Assembly: GCF_002920615.1 (NCBI RefSeq)
Contig: NZ_PQSU01000017.1
Coordinates: forward strand, 159,294-223,293
Direction: 5' to 3'
Origin: Streptomyces sp. Ru62
GTDB taxonomy: Bacteria > Actinomycetota > Actinomycetes > Streptomycetales > Streptomycetaceae
DNA: 64,000 nt
Shown here: positions 16,662-24,222 of the stretch, piece after piece
How the letters are laid out: every line of letters starts with the position of its first letter
Numbering within the stretch: the first letter of the stretch is position 1
The notes under the pieces: generated by a model
What the model was told of the DNA's origin: nothing
The model's database searches: none
Seen by the model: only the letters and a program-made list of their open reading frames with translations
Translations under genes and position numbers: made by a program

Positions 16662-18269
16662 AGCCGGACGCTGTGCCGCCGTAGCCGCGTCGTGCGTGTG
16701 CCGTGAGGCGTCGTCCGCCGTCCGGGGGTTCGTCGAGGCCGGTCGCGCCCACGCGGCGCCGGCCGCATGCCGGACACTGCCCCCCGCCTCTTCGGGGCGC
16801 CTCTCACCGGCTCCCTTGAGGGCCGGCCGGCGTTCCAGCCGCAGCCGCAGCCCCTCCGGCATCAGGGTCAGGCGTTCGGTGACGCTCAGCCGGTAGCCCG
16901 GGTCGGCCGCCAGGTCGTAGCGGCGCAGCAGCAGGCCGAGGACCAGGGTCGCCTCGTGGAGGGCGAACTGGCGGCCGATGCAGGCCCGTGCGCCGGTGCC
17001 GAACGGCTTGAAGGTGTGCGGTGGCCGGGCGCGGACGGCCGCCGGGGTGAAGCGGTCGGGGTCGAACCGTTCGGCGTCCTCGCCCCACACCTCCGGCTCG
17101 CGGTGCAGCATCGGCGTCAGCACCAGGGCCCACGCGCCCCGGCGCATCGGATGGTCCCCGGCGAGGACGGTGTCCCGCCGGGCCTCGCGGGCGAAGGCGG
17201 GCGCGGTCGGCCACAGCCGCAGCGACTCGTCCAGCACTCGGCGGACATGGCGAAGCCTGGCGACCTGGTCGTAGCCGGGCCGCGGGGTGTCGCCCCAGAC
17301 CTGTTCGACCTCGGCGCGGGCCCGGGCGGCGATCTGAGGGTGCCGGGCGAGGTGGTGGAGGGCGAAGGAGAGCGCGCCCGAGGTGGTCTCGTGGCCCGCG
17401 ACCAGGAACGTGATCACCTGCTTGCGCACGTTCTCCGGCGACAGCTTCTCCCCGGTCTCCGGGTGCGCCGTCGCCAGCATGCGGTCCAGCAGGTCCCCCT
17501 CGCCGCCGCCGGACCGGCGCCGGGCGGCGACCAGGGCGTCGACCGTGCGGTTGAGGTGGGCGATGTCGGCCGCGTTGCGCCGGGCCGCGGCGCGCAGCAG
17601 CAGCGGGGCCAGCGGGCCGGGCACGCTGTTCAGCCGCTGCGCGTAGGTGAGCGTGCCGACCATCGCGGTGACGAAGGGGTGCGGCCGGTCCCGCTCGAAG
17701 GAGCCGAAGTCGTGCCCGAAACCGGTCCGCGCGATCGTCTCCAGGGTCAGCCGGGTCATGTCGCCGGGGACGTCAACCGTGCGCCCGGCCGCCAGCTGCC
17801 GGTCCCAGTGGTCGGTGAGCCGGCCGGCCACCGACAGCATCATCCCGTGGTAACCCTCCATGGCCTCCCGGCTGAACCCGGGCGCCAGGACGTCGTGCGC
17901 CAACTGCCAGTTGGACTCGTGGTTGTAGGCGGTGAACAGACCGTCGCCGGCCACGGGCCGCAGATTGGCGACGCCGAGCCCGACGTGCTTGGCGAACCGG
18001 GACTCGTCGGCGAGGTCGGCGACCAGCCGCGCCCCCCACACGAACACGAACTCCTTGCCGAACGCCCGGCGGCGGAAGATCGGCCCGAGTTCGCGCGCGT
18101 AGCGCATCGAGTCCTGCAACGGCCGGTGCCGGTCGGCGCCGAGGACATCGCCGAGCAGCGGCAGCCGGTGCGGCGGACGGGGGATGCGGCGCAGCTCGGG
18201 CCAGCCCTGCTCGGCGCTCCGGAAGCCCTTCGGCAGCCCGGTCCCCATGGTCTCCGTCGTCGCCGCCAT
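16623..18269 (-). CDS. CYP102-type cytochrome P450 (stand-alone haem domain)
   Basis: 548 residues. The body resembles the haem domain of P450-BM3-type CYP102 enzymes: VITFLVAGHETTSGALSFAL (I-helix with the oxygen-activating Thr), DESLRLWPT (ExxR) and FKPFGTGARACIGRQFALHE with the haem Cys. It should hydroxylate fatty-acid-like substrates. Unlike the 28300-31479 protein there is no reductase, so electrons must come from another protein. The last ~70 residues are a low-complexity Ala/Arg/Thr tail ending near CPVHRATD. It diverges from a TetR gene with shared inverted repeats. It resembles CYP102B1 of S. coelicolor from memory. Confidence 0.9.
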   Translation of the reverse strand: MAATTETMGTGLPKGFRSAEQGWPELRRIPRPPHRLPLLGDVLGADRHRPLQDSMRYARELGPIFRRRAFGKEFVFVWGARLVADLADESRFAKHVGLGVANLRPVAGDGLFTAYNHESNWQLAHDVLAPGFSREAMEGYHGMMLSVAGRLTDHWDRQLAAGRTVDVPGDMTRLTLETIARTGFGHDFGSFERDRPHPFVTAMVGTLTYAQRLNSVPGPLAPLLLRAAARRNAADIAHLNRTVDALVAARRRSGGGEGDLLDRMLATAHPETGEKLSPENVRKQVITFLVAGHETTSGALSFALHHLARHPQIAARARAEVEQVWGDTPRPGYDQVARLRHVRRVLDESLRLWPTAPAFAREARRDTVLAGDHPMRRGAWALVLTPMLHREPEVWGEDAERFDPDRFTPAAVRARPPHTFKPFGTGARACIGRQFALHEATLVLGLLLRRYDLAADPGYRLSVTERLTLMPEGLRLRLERRPALKGAGERRPEEAGGSVRHAAGAAWARPASTNPRTADDASRHTHDAATAAQRPASPARCPVHRATD

Positions 18270-18308
18270 GACGCGATCTCCCTTGATCCAGCGGATGGTT
18301 GACGCAGT

Positions 18309-18345
18309 GACGCACTCGTGTTGTACGTGGGTTCAATAGTGCGTC
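18309..18345. promoter_or_regulatory. Inverted repeat near the P450 start
   Basis: GACGCACT (18309-18316) and AGTGCGTC (18338-18345) are perfect complements separated by 21 bases. The core TGACGC also recurs at 18299-18304 and in the operator at 18370-18390, so one regulator could bind several sites across this divergent promoter. Confidence 0.55.
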
Positions 18346-18369
18346 CCAGTGTGGTGCCCTTGTTGAACC

Positions 18370-18390
18370 GGCGTCAAGTAAAGTGACGCC
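18370..18390. promoter_or_regulatory. TetR-type operator abutting the regulator start
   Basis: GGCGTCA (18370-18376) and TGACGCC (18384-18390) flank a 7-base centre and end at the base before the ATG. A possible -10 (TAAAGT, 18379-18384) lies within it, about seven bases before the start codon, suggesting a leaderless, self-repressed mRNA. Confidence 0.65.
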
Positions 18391-18999
18391 ATGCCCGCGA
18401 ACCAGGGGGAGCGCGCCCGGCGCAGACTCAGCACCGAGGAACGCCGTGAACAACTGCTGTCGGTCGGTGCCAGGCTGTTCTCGGAGAGCCCCTACGACGA
18501 CGTGTGGATCGAGCAGGTCGCCGAGATCGCCGGGGTGTCGCGGGGGCTGCTGTACCACTACTTCCCGACCAAGCGGGACTTCTTCGCCGCCGTCGTGGAG
18601 CGGGAGAGCGCGCGCATGCTGCGCATGACGGCGGCCGAGCCCGGGGTCCCGGTGCGCGAGCAGCTCGCCGCCGGCCTCGACACCTACCTCGGGTACGTCG
18701 AGGCGCACGCCCACGGCTTCCGCGCCTTCCACCGCGCCGACGCGGCCGGCGACCAGGCCGTGCGCCGGGTCTACCAGCGGGCGCTGGCCGCCCAGGAGAA
18801 GCAGATCCTGGCCGCGCTCGCCGCCGACCCCGAGTTCGGTCCCGCCGTCGAGACCGCCCCGCAGGTGCGCCTGGCGGTGCGCGGCTGGCTCGCCTTCACC
18901 ACCGCCGTCTGTCTGGAATGGCTGCGCGGGGAGGGCGAGTCGAGTCGCGAGCAGGTGCGCGACCTGTGCGCCCGCGCTCTGCTGGGCGTCCTCACTTAG
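18391..18999 (+). CDS. TetR-family regulator
   Basis: 202 residues. The N-terminal helix-turn-helix is clear: ERREQLLSVGARLFSESPYD, then EQVAEIAGVSRGLLYHYFPTKRDFFAAVV (about residues 10-66). The rest is the variable ligand-binding domain. It is divergent from the CYP102-type P450, and the intergenic region has inverted repeats built on TGACGC, so it likely represses itself and the P450 and is released by a lipophilic ligand. The ATG directly abuts the operator and no ribosome site is visible, consistent with a leaderless transcript. Target and ligand are inferred. Confidence 0.88.
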   Translation: MPANQGERARRRLSTEERREQLLSVGARLFSESPYDDVWIEQVAEIAGVSRGLLYHYFPTKRDFFAAVVERESARMLRMTAAEPGVPVREQLAAGLDTYLGYVEAHAHGFRAFHRADAAGDQAVRRVYQRALAAQEKQILAALAADPEFGPAVETAPQVRLAVRGWLAFTTAVCLEWLRGEGESSREQVRDLCARALLGVLT

Positions 19000-19135
19000 T
19001 CTTCTCCAGCCGGTGGCGCTGGGCTGCGGTCAGCACCACGGGCACCGCAGGGCAGGCGGGCATGGCGGCAGGCCGACCGGATCTTCCAGGGTGGGTATGG
19101 GGGACGGCACTCCTGCGTGTCCGGCGGTCGAGAGC

Positions 19136-19600
19136 TCAGGCGGGGGGCGGGGCTGTCGCCTGGCGCGTCTGCTGGATCAGGACGGCAGTGGCTCGTTCCA
19201 GGAGTTCGCAGAGTGCGGCGTGTTCGGAGGGCGTGAACGCGTCGGTCAGTGCGCGCTCAAGGACGATCACCTCCTGGTAGGCGCGGTCGAGGACCGCCTG
19301 CCCTTCGGCGGTCAGGGTGGCGATCTGCACTTTGGCGTGCACCGGGGATGCCTCGCGGCGGATGAGTCCCTTGGACTCCATGTTGGTGAGCACGCTGCTC
19401 ATGCTCTGCTGAGTCACCCCGCAGGAGCGGGCCAGCTGGGCACCGGACATGCCGCCCTCACGCGAGAGGGCCAGCAACACGGTGTACTGCGTCATGGTCA
19501 GGCCGTAGCCGCGCAGCACAGCCTCATGGTGCGCCATCAGCGCCTGCTCGGACCGCCTGATCCGCGTACAGAGGGACTCCTCGACCGGGCCTTCCACCAT
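19136..19600 (-). CDS. MarR-family regulator
   Basis: 154 residues from ATG 19600, which has GGGAG upstream; ATG 19627 lacks a ribosome site. The winged helix is visible: GYGLTMTQYTVLLALSREGG, then MSGAQLARSCGVTQQSMSSV, then RREASPVHAKVQIATLTAEG. It diverges from an NADPH:quinone-type oxidoreductase gene and shares with it a promoter region containing three GTTGA(C/G)T-type half-sites. MarR proteins of this layout typically sense electrophiles, phenolics or peroxides and repress the adjacent detoxifying enzyme. No cysteine pair typical of OhrR is evident; the single Cys in RSCGV might be reactive. Confidence 0.86.
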   Translation of the reverse strand: MVEGPVEESLCTRIRRSEQALMAHHEAVLRGYGLTMTQYTVLLALSREGGMSGAQLARSCGVTQQSMSSVLTNMESKGLIRREASPVHAKVQIATLTAEGQAVLDRAYQEVIVLERALTDAFTPSEHAALCELLERATAVLIQQTRQATAPPPA

Positions 19601-19608
19601 GCACTCCC

Positions 19609-19684
19609 ACTCAACTAACAGGTTCATGGGTTGACTCAGGAACCTTATACACATAGCGTCTCGGTGTAAGGATACTGACTCAAC
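19609..19684. promoter_or_regulatory. MarR-type operator half-sites and promoter
   Basis: ACTCAAC (19609-19615), GTTGACT (19630-19636) and ACTCAAC (19678-19684) are versions of one half-site in both orientations. TTGACT (19631-19636) with a 17-base spacer and TAGCGT (19654-19659) form a good promoter for the oxidoreductase, so the central half-site overlaps its -35. This arrangement fits repression by the divergent MarR protein. Confidence 0.6.
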
Positions 19685-19700
19685 GCAGGGGGCTGTGACC

Positions 19701-20648
19701 ATGAAAGCTGTCGTGCTCGACGCCGAGGACCACTACCAGGTCGCCGAAATCGACGAGCCCGCCCCCGGCCCCGGGGAGGTGGCGATCCAGGTCGCCTACG
19801 CCGGGATCCAGTGGGGGGACGTCATGGTCCGGGACGGCCACTTCCCCTTTCCGCGCCCCTTCGTCCCCGGCTTCGAGGCGTCCGGGCACATCACCGCGGT
19901 CGGCGAGGGCGTACCCGCCCACCGCGTCGGTTCGCCCGTCGCCGCGCTGACAACGGCGGGCGCCTGCGCCGAGGTGGTCGTGGCTCCCGCCGTGCTCAGT
20001 CTGGACGTCGGCGACCTGCCGCTGCGGACAGCCGCGGGCCTCGGCTGGGCCGCGCCGACCGCCTACGACCTGATCAACACCGCGGCTCAGGTGCGGCCCG
20101 GCGAAAGCGTGTTGATCCACGCCGCGGCCGGTTCGGTCGGCACGCTCGCCGCCCAGTTCGCCCGGCACGCAGGCGCCGGCCGGGTCGTCGGCGTCGTCGG
20201 CAGCGCGGCCAGGGCCGACTACGCCGCCCGGTTCGGCTACGACCAGGTCGTGCTCCGCGAGGAGTTCCCGGCCAAGCTCGACGACGAACGCTTCGACGTG
20301 ATCCTCGACCCGGTCGGCGGCTCGACCCGCCGCACCGGCCTGGAGCAGCTCGCGCCGCACGGCCGCCTTGCGGTGTACGGCAACCTCGGCCCCTACGAAC
20401 CCGTCCTGGCCGACACCAACGACCTGCTCATGCAGGGCAGGTCATTGATCACGTACAACAGCAACCTGCTCAGCCGGACCCACCCGGAACGCCTCGCCGA
20501 CAGCGCCCGCCGCGCACTCGGTCTCGCCGCAGACGGCACGGTGCGCGTGGACATCACCGCCGAACACGACCTGGCAGACCTGGCCACCGCCGTACAGCGG
20601 CTCGCCGAGGGCGCCACCTACGGCAAGAGCATCCTCCGCATCGCCTGA
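19701..20648 (+). CDS. Zinc-independent NADPH:quinone oxidoreductase
   Basis: 315 residues (ATG 19701; GTG 19695 is an alternative). Medium-chain dehydrogenase/reductase: an N-terminal GroES-like fold (MKAVVLDAEDHYQVAEIDEP, GIQWGDVMVRDG) and a Rossmann fold with VLIHAAAGSVGTLAAQFARH. It lacks the catalytic and structural zinc ligands, which places it with quinone oxidoreductases. It likely reduces quinones or reactive carbonyls using NADPH. Divergent MarR regulator and operator half-sites suggest induction by an electrophile or aromatic compound. Confidence 0.87.
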   Translation: MKAVVLDAEDHYQVAEIDEPAPGPGEVAIQVAYAGIQWGDVMVRDGHFPFPRPFVPGFEASGHITAVGEGVPAHRVGSPVAALTTAGACAEVVVAPAVLSLDVGDLPLRTAAGLGWAAPTAYDLINTAAQVRPGESVLIHAAAGSVGTLAAQFARHAGAGRVVGVVGSAARADYAARFGYDQVVLREEFPAKLDDERFDVILDPVGGSTRRTGLEQLAPHGRLAVYGNLGPYEPVLADTNDLLMQGRSLITYNSNLLSRTHPERLADSARRALGLAADGTVRVDITAEHDLADLATAVQRLAEGATYGKSILRIA

Positions 20649-20857
20649 CGACACGTCGGAAGCGCCGCCCACGAGGCGGTTCCCCCTGGCTCCCCGTCAG
20701 GCGGAAGAGACCGCCCCGACGCGGAGGCCGAGCCCACGGACCGCCTCATCACTGCCGGGCGGCGACCCAGGTCACTGCCCGGCCTGTCTGGCCGCTCGGG
20801 CCGGAATGCCCCCTCCTTGATGTGGCCTGGTTGGCGTGCGCCCCGATGTCCTATAGG

Positions 20858-20876
20858 TTAGGCAAGGCTTACCTAA
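20858..20876. promoter_or_regulatory. Iron box (DmdR/IdeR-type operator)
   Basis: TTAGGCAAGGCTTACCTAA matches the actinobacterial iron-box consensus TTAGGTTAGGCTCACCTAA at 16 of 19 positions and is itself palindromic at its ends. It touches the ribosome site AAGGAGG (20875-20881) of the next gene, so iron-loaded DmdR would block expression when iron is plentiful. Confidence 0.82.
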
Positions 20877-20887
20877 GGAGGTCTCAG

Positions 20888-21613
20888 ATGGGTGACACGC
20901 AGGAGTGGACGGCCGCCCCCGGCGCGGCGGAACGGGTCCGCTCGGTGCTGGCCGCCGCGTGGTCGTGCGCGGTGACCGCGGACGGCGTCCGCGAGGAGTA
21001 CGTCGGCGCGCACACCGTCACCGACGACGGCGCGGTACGGCTGGCGGTGCCCGACGACAGCGGCCTGTTCGGGGCGGTGCTGTGCGCCCCGCGCCAGGAA
21101 CCCTCCGCCCTGCTGGAGTTCGCCGACGTGGCACCCGTACCGGTGCGCCACCGCATCCGCGCCCGCCTCTTCCTGTCCGGCTGGTTCGCCCCGTCCGACG
21201 GAATCCTCCTCTTCCGGCCCACCCGCGTGGTGCTGCGCCGGTCCGCCGGAGCCGTGGTGGTCGACCTGGACGAGTTCACCGCCGCCCGGCCCGACCCCCT
21301 GGCCGGTGCCGAGTCCCGGCTGCTCACCCACCTCGCCGACGCCCACCCGGACGCCGTCGAGCGGCTCACCCGCCTGGTGCGGCCCGAGAGCCTGCACGCC
21401 GCGACCCGGGTGGCGCCGCTCGCCGTCGACCGGCATGGACTCACCCTGCGCATCGAGCGCACCCGCGCCCACGGCGACGTACGACTGCCCTTCCACACGC
21501 CCGCGGACGACGTCACCCAACTCACCGAGCGCGTGCATGCCCTGCTCGCCCAGGCCAGTGCGGCCGCCTGCCCCCGGGCGCTACAGCGGCAGCGCGCAGA
21601 CGGCGACGGGTGA
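20888..21613 (+). CDS. Iron-regulated DUF2470-domain protein
   Basis: 241 residues from ATG 20888, with AAGGAGG six bases upstream. The N-terminal half has a split-barrel look (LAVPDDSGLFGAVLCAPRQE, VRHRIRARLFLSGWFAP) like pyridoxamine-oxidase-related proteins. The C-terminal half (RLLTHLADAHPDAVERLTRL, VDRHGLTLRI, VRLPFHTPADDVTQL) is DUF2470, the domain seen in HugZ-type haem-utilisation proteins. The iron box directly upstream means it is made under iron starvation. A role in haem or siderophore iron use is a reasonable inference; no haem ligand is proven. Its end overlaps the convergent beta-propeller gene by 33 bases. Confidence 0.8.
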   Translation: MGDTQEWTAAPGAAERVRSVLAAAWSCAVTADGVREEYVGAHTVTDDGAVRLAVPDDSGLFGAVLCAPRQEPSALLEFADVAPVPVRHRIRARLFLSGWFAPSDGILLFRPTRVVLRRSAGAVVVDLDEFTAARPDPLAGAESRLLTHLADAHPDAVERLTRLVRPESLHAATRVAPLAVDRHGLTLRIERTRAHGDVRLPFHTPADDVTQLTERVHALLAQASAAACPRALQRQRADGDG

Positions 21614-22828
21614 CGCGAACGGCTCACCGGCCGGGCGGAGTTCACCGCTGTCGGCGTCGACGCGGAAGACGGTGACCGTGCCCGAGCGCTGGTTCGCCGC
21701 GAACAGCAGCCGGCCGTCGGGCGAGAACGCGATCTGCCGGGGGAAGTCCCCGCCCACGGGTACCGTGCCGAGCAGCCGCAGCCGGGCCCCGCCGTCCTCG
21801 ACGGCATACCGCGCGAGGCTGTTGTGGCCCCGGTTGGCGAGGAACGCGTACCGGCCGTTCGCCGTCACCAGGATCTGCGCCGGATAGTTCGTGCCGCCGC
21901 CGGACCCCGTCGACTGCGGCTCGCCGATCGTCAGGCGCCCGGTTCCCGGCTCGTACGCGCACACGGCCACGGTGTCGTCCACCTCGTTGGCCAGGTAGGC
22001 GTACCGGCCGCCCGGATGGAAGGTCAGATGGCGCGGTCCCGCGCCGGGCCGGGTCCGTGCCCGGGCCACCTCCGTGAGCGTGCCCTTCGCCCGGTCGAGG
22101 CGATAGGTGTAGACCGTGTCGGTGCCGAGGTCCACGGCGAGGACGTGTCCGCCGTCCGGACTCGTGAGGAACTGATGGGCGTGCGGCCCCTGTTGACCGG
22201 GGCCGGGCGGCGGAGAGTCGTGCGTGACCAGAGCGGTGCGCTCGCCCGGCGCGCCGGAGGCGTCGATCGGGTGCACGGCGACACTGCCCGAACCATAGTT
22301 GGCGCTGAGCAGCCAGCGCCCGGAGGGATGCACCGACAGATGGCACGGGCTCGCGCCGCCGGTGCTCCGGGTGCCGAGGACGCGCCGGTCCGCGAGGCGT
22401 ACGGCCGTCACCCCGCCGTTCTCCCGCTCGTCCACCGCGTACAGCGTGCGCCCGTCCGGGTGCACGGCGAGATACGACGGGTCGGGCACCCCGGTGAGCG
22501 TGCCGGACCCGGTGATCCGGCCCGACTCCGGGTCGTACGAGGCCAGGCCGATGCCGGTGCCGCCGCCCTCGACGGAGGTGTAGGTGCCCACGTACAGCGG
22601 GCGCGGTCCCGACGGCTTCCGGGGCGGCGGGGCCGCCTCCGGCCTGTCCTGCCCGGCCGGTGTGTCCGTCGGTGGGGCCGCCGGGGACGGCACCATGACG
22701 ACCGCCGCCGTACCGGCCACCGCACCGACGAACCGGCGTCTGGTCCAGCCGCCGTGCTCCCGCTCCGGGTGCCCGTCCCGCCGGGGGAGGGGAGACCCTT
22801 CCCCCGCCGTCTGTGCCTCCGTGCCCAT
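21581..22828 (-). CDS. Tat-exported lactonase-type beta-propeller protein
   Basis: 415 residues from ATG 22828. The N-terminus has a twin-arginine signal (GGWTRRRFVGAVAGTAAVVM at about residues 26-45), so it folds before export. The mature part is a seven-bladed propeller of the 6-phosphogluconolactonase/YbhE type: LYVGTYTSVEGGGTGIGLAS, PSYLAVHPDGRTLYAVDE, GPRHLTFHPGGRYAYLANE, PRQIAFSPDGRLLFAANQ. Exported members have unclear substrates; it may be a lactonase acting outside the cell. The predicted cleavage region is AAPPTDTPAGQ. The ribosome site is weak (GGGG). Confidence 0.85.
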   Translation of the reverse strand: MGTEAQTAGEGSPLPRRDGHPEREHGGWTRRRFVGAVAGTAAVVMVPSPAAPPTDTPAGQDRPEAAPPPRKPSGPRPLYVGTYTSVEGGGTGIGLASYDPESGRITGSGTLTGVPDPSYLAVHPDGRTLYAVDERENGGVTAVRLADRRVLGTRSTGGASPCHLSVHPSGRWLLSANYGSGSVAVHPIDASGAPGERTALVTHDSPPPGPGQQGPHAHQFLTSPDGGHVLAVDLGTDTVYTYRLDRAKGTLTEVARARTRPGAGPRHLTFHPGGRYAYLANEVDDTVAVCAYEPGTGRLTIGEPQSTGSGGGTNYPAQILVTANGRYAFLANRGHNSLARYAVEDGGARLRLLGTVPVGGDFPRQIAFSPDGRLLFAANQRSGTVTVFRVDADSGELRPAGEPFASPVAVCALPL

Positions 22829-22941
22829 GCCGCTACCCCAGGTCGTCGGTCGCCCCGCTCGTGACAGCCACCTTGGCCCGTGCACGGCGCCGGGGGCAAG
22901 CCGGGCCACAGCCGTCGCGGGCCGCGCAACGCCGGCGGTCC

Positions 22942-24021
22942 CTACCAGTCCCCGTCCTCCACCGGCTTGCCCGGCGCGTCCTTCAGGGGTGTCACCTGGT
23001 CGGTGGACGGCGCCTGCCATGGCTCCAGGTCGTCCCCGAGCCACTCGCCGACCGGTTCGACCGCCTCCAGGGTGTCCGTGGGGGCGAGGTCCTCGGCGTC
23101 CGCGTCGTAGTAGTCGTACCAGGGCAGGCCCGCCCGGGTGTACGCCGCCCGGTCCACCGGTGACGGGGGCGGCGCCTCGCCGGTGATCCGGCGCCACTCC
23201 GGGGGCGTGACCAGGTGCACGAACACCCGCCCGGCGGGTTGCTCGGACCAGTCCTCCAGCGGACGGTCGTCCTGGTACACCTCCTGCCGCATCGAGCCGC
23301 CGACGCCGAGCCCCATGGCCGTGGCGCGCCGCGGGGGAGCGGCGGCCGGGGCGGGCGGACCGCCGAAGGCCGCGACGGGCGCGGACGGCGGCGATCCGGG
23401 GGGCCCGCCGGGGGCCGGAGCGGCCATGGGCAGGGCCGCGCCGTAACCGCCTGGCGCGTCGGCCGTCCGCCGCTGCCGCTCCTCCTCCCGGCGTCGCCAC
23501 TCGGCGAGGGCGTCCTCCTTGAGCGGGAACGACCGGAGCTGGACGCCGCCCCACACCTCCTCGCCGGTGACCTGCCCCTCCACGGTCGCGCCCAGCCCCA
23601 GTGGTACGGCCACGAACTGGCGGACCGTGCCCTTGCCGGAGTTGATGCCGTCCAGCCAGGGCTGACGGGGCAGCACCACATAGTTCTGCGGACGCCGGGA
23701 CAGCCGGTCCCGCCAGGGCTCGCCGGACACCGCGCACACCTTGCCCACACCGACCTGGAGCGCGGCCGGCTCCGACGCGGCGAAGCTCAGCCACATGGCC
23801 TCGCGCAGATACACCGGCAGCATGACGCCGCCGCGCGCCCGCATCCACGCGGGCACCCGGTCGGCGTGGTCGGCCACCCGCCGGACCGGGAACTCGCCCA
23901 GCCCCGGCGGCAGCGGATGCGTACCGCTCTCGGGCAGGCGCAGCGTGCGGATGAACCGCACCGCCACCCCGCCGGGCAACCGCAGCGTGTTCCCGTCGAT
24001 CCAGACTCCGTCACCCGTCAT
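22942..24021 (-). CDS. Protein of unknown function with Pro/Ala-rich middle
   Basis: 359 residues; ATG 24021 with AAGGAG upstream. I do not recognise a named domain. It starts MTGDGVWIDGNTLRLPGGVA. Residues ~1-170 look globular (WMRARGGVMLPVYLREAMWL, GINSGKGTVRQFVAVPLG). About 170-235 is a disordered Pro/Ala/Gly linker. The acidic C-terminus is rich in Trp, Asp and Glu (WYDYYDADAEDLAP). No signal peptide or membrane helix is seen, so it is probably cytoplasmic. Codon use is normal and it resembles conserved streptomycete hypotheticals. It lies between the exported propeller and FUSC genes on the same strand, with a tandem repeat upstream. Confidence 0.75.
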   Translation of the reverse strand: MTGDGVWIDGNTLRLPGGVAVRFIRTLRLPESGTHPLPPGLGEFPVRRVADHADRVPAWMRARGGVMLPVYLREAMWLSFAASEPAALQVGVGKVCAVSGEPWRDRLSRRPQNYVVLPRQPWLDGINSGKGTVRQFVAVPLGLGATVEGQVTGEEVWGGVQLRSFPLKEDALAEWRRREEERQRRTADAPGGYGAALPMAAPAPGGPPGSPPSAPVAAFGGPPAPAAAPPRRATAMGLGVGGSMRQEVYQDDRPLEDWSEQPAGRVFVHLVTPPEWRRITGEAPPPSPVDRAAYTRAGLPWYDYYDADAEDLAPTDTLEAVEPVGEWLGDDLEPWQAPSTDQVTPLKDAPGKPVEDGDW

Positions 24022-24040
24022 CCGTACGCTCCTTCGCCCC

Positions 24041-24190
24041 CGGCGCGGTCAGCGGCCATCCGTACGTCCTGTGTCTTGCGGTGCGGTCAGGGGTCGTCTC
24101 CGTGCGTTCCGTGTCTTGCGGTTCCGTCAGCGGTCGTCTCCGTGCGTTCCGCATCCTCCGGTGCCGTCAGCGGCCGTCCGTCGCTTCCTC
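24041..24190. repeat. 40-bp tandem repeat array
   Basis: About 3.7 copies of a 40-base unit. Copies beginning at 24071 and 24111 share GTGTCTTGCGGT at their start and CGTCTCCGTGCGTTCC at their end; units at about 24041 and 24151 are more diverged (roughly 70-80 percent alike by eye). It fills most of the gap between two minus-strand genes. Confidence 0.8.
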
Positions 24191-24222
24191 GTCCGTGTCG
24201 CCGGACCGCCCCGGCACCTTCC

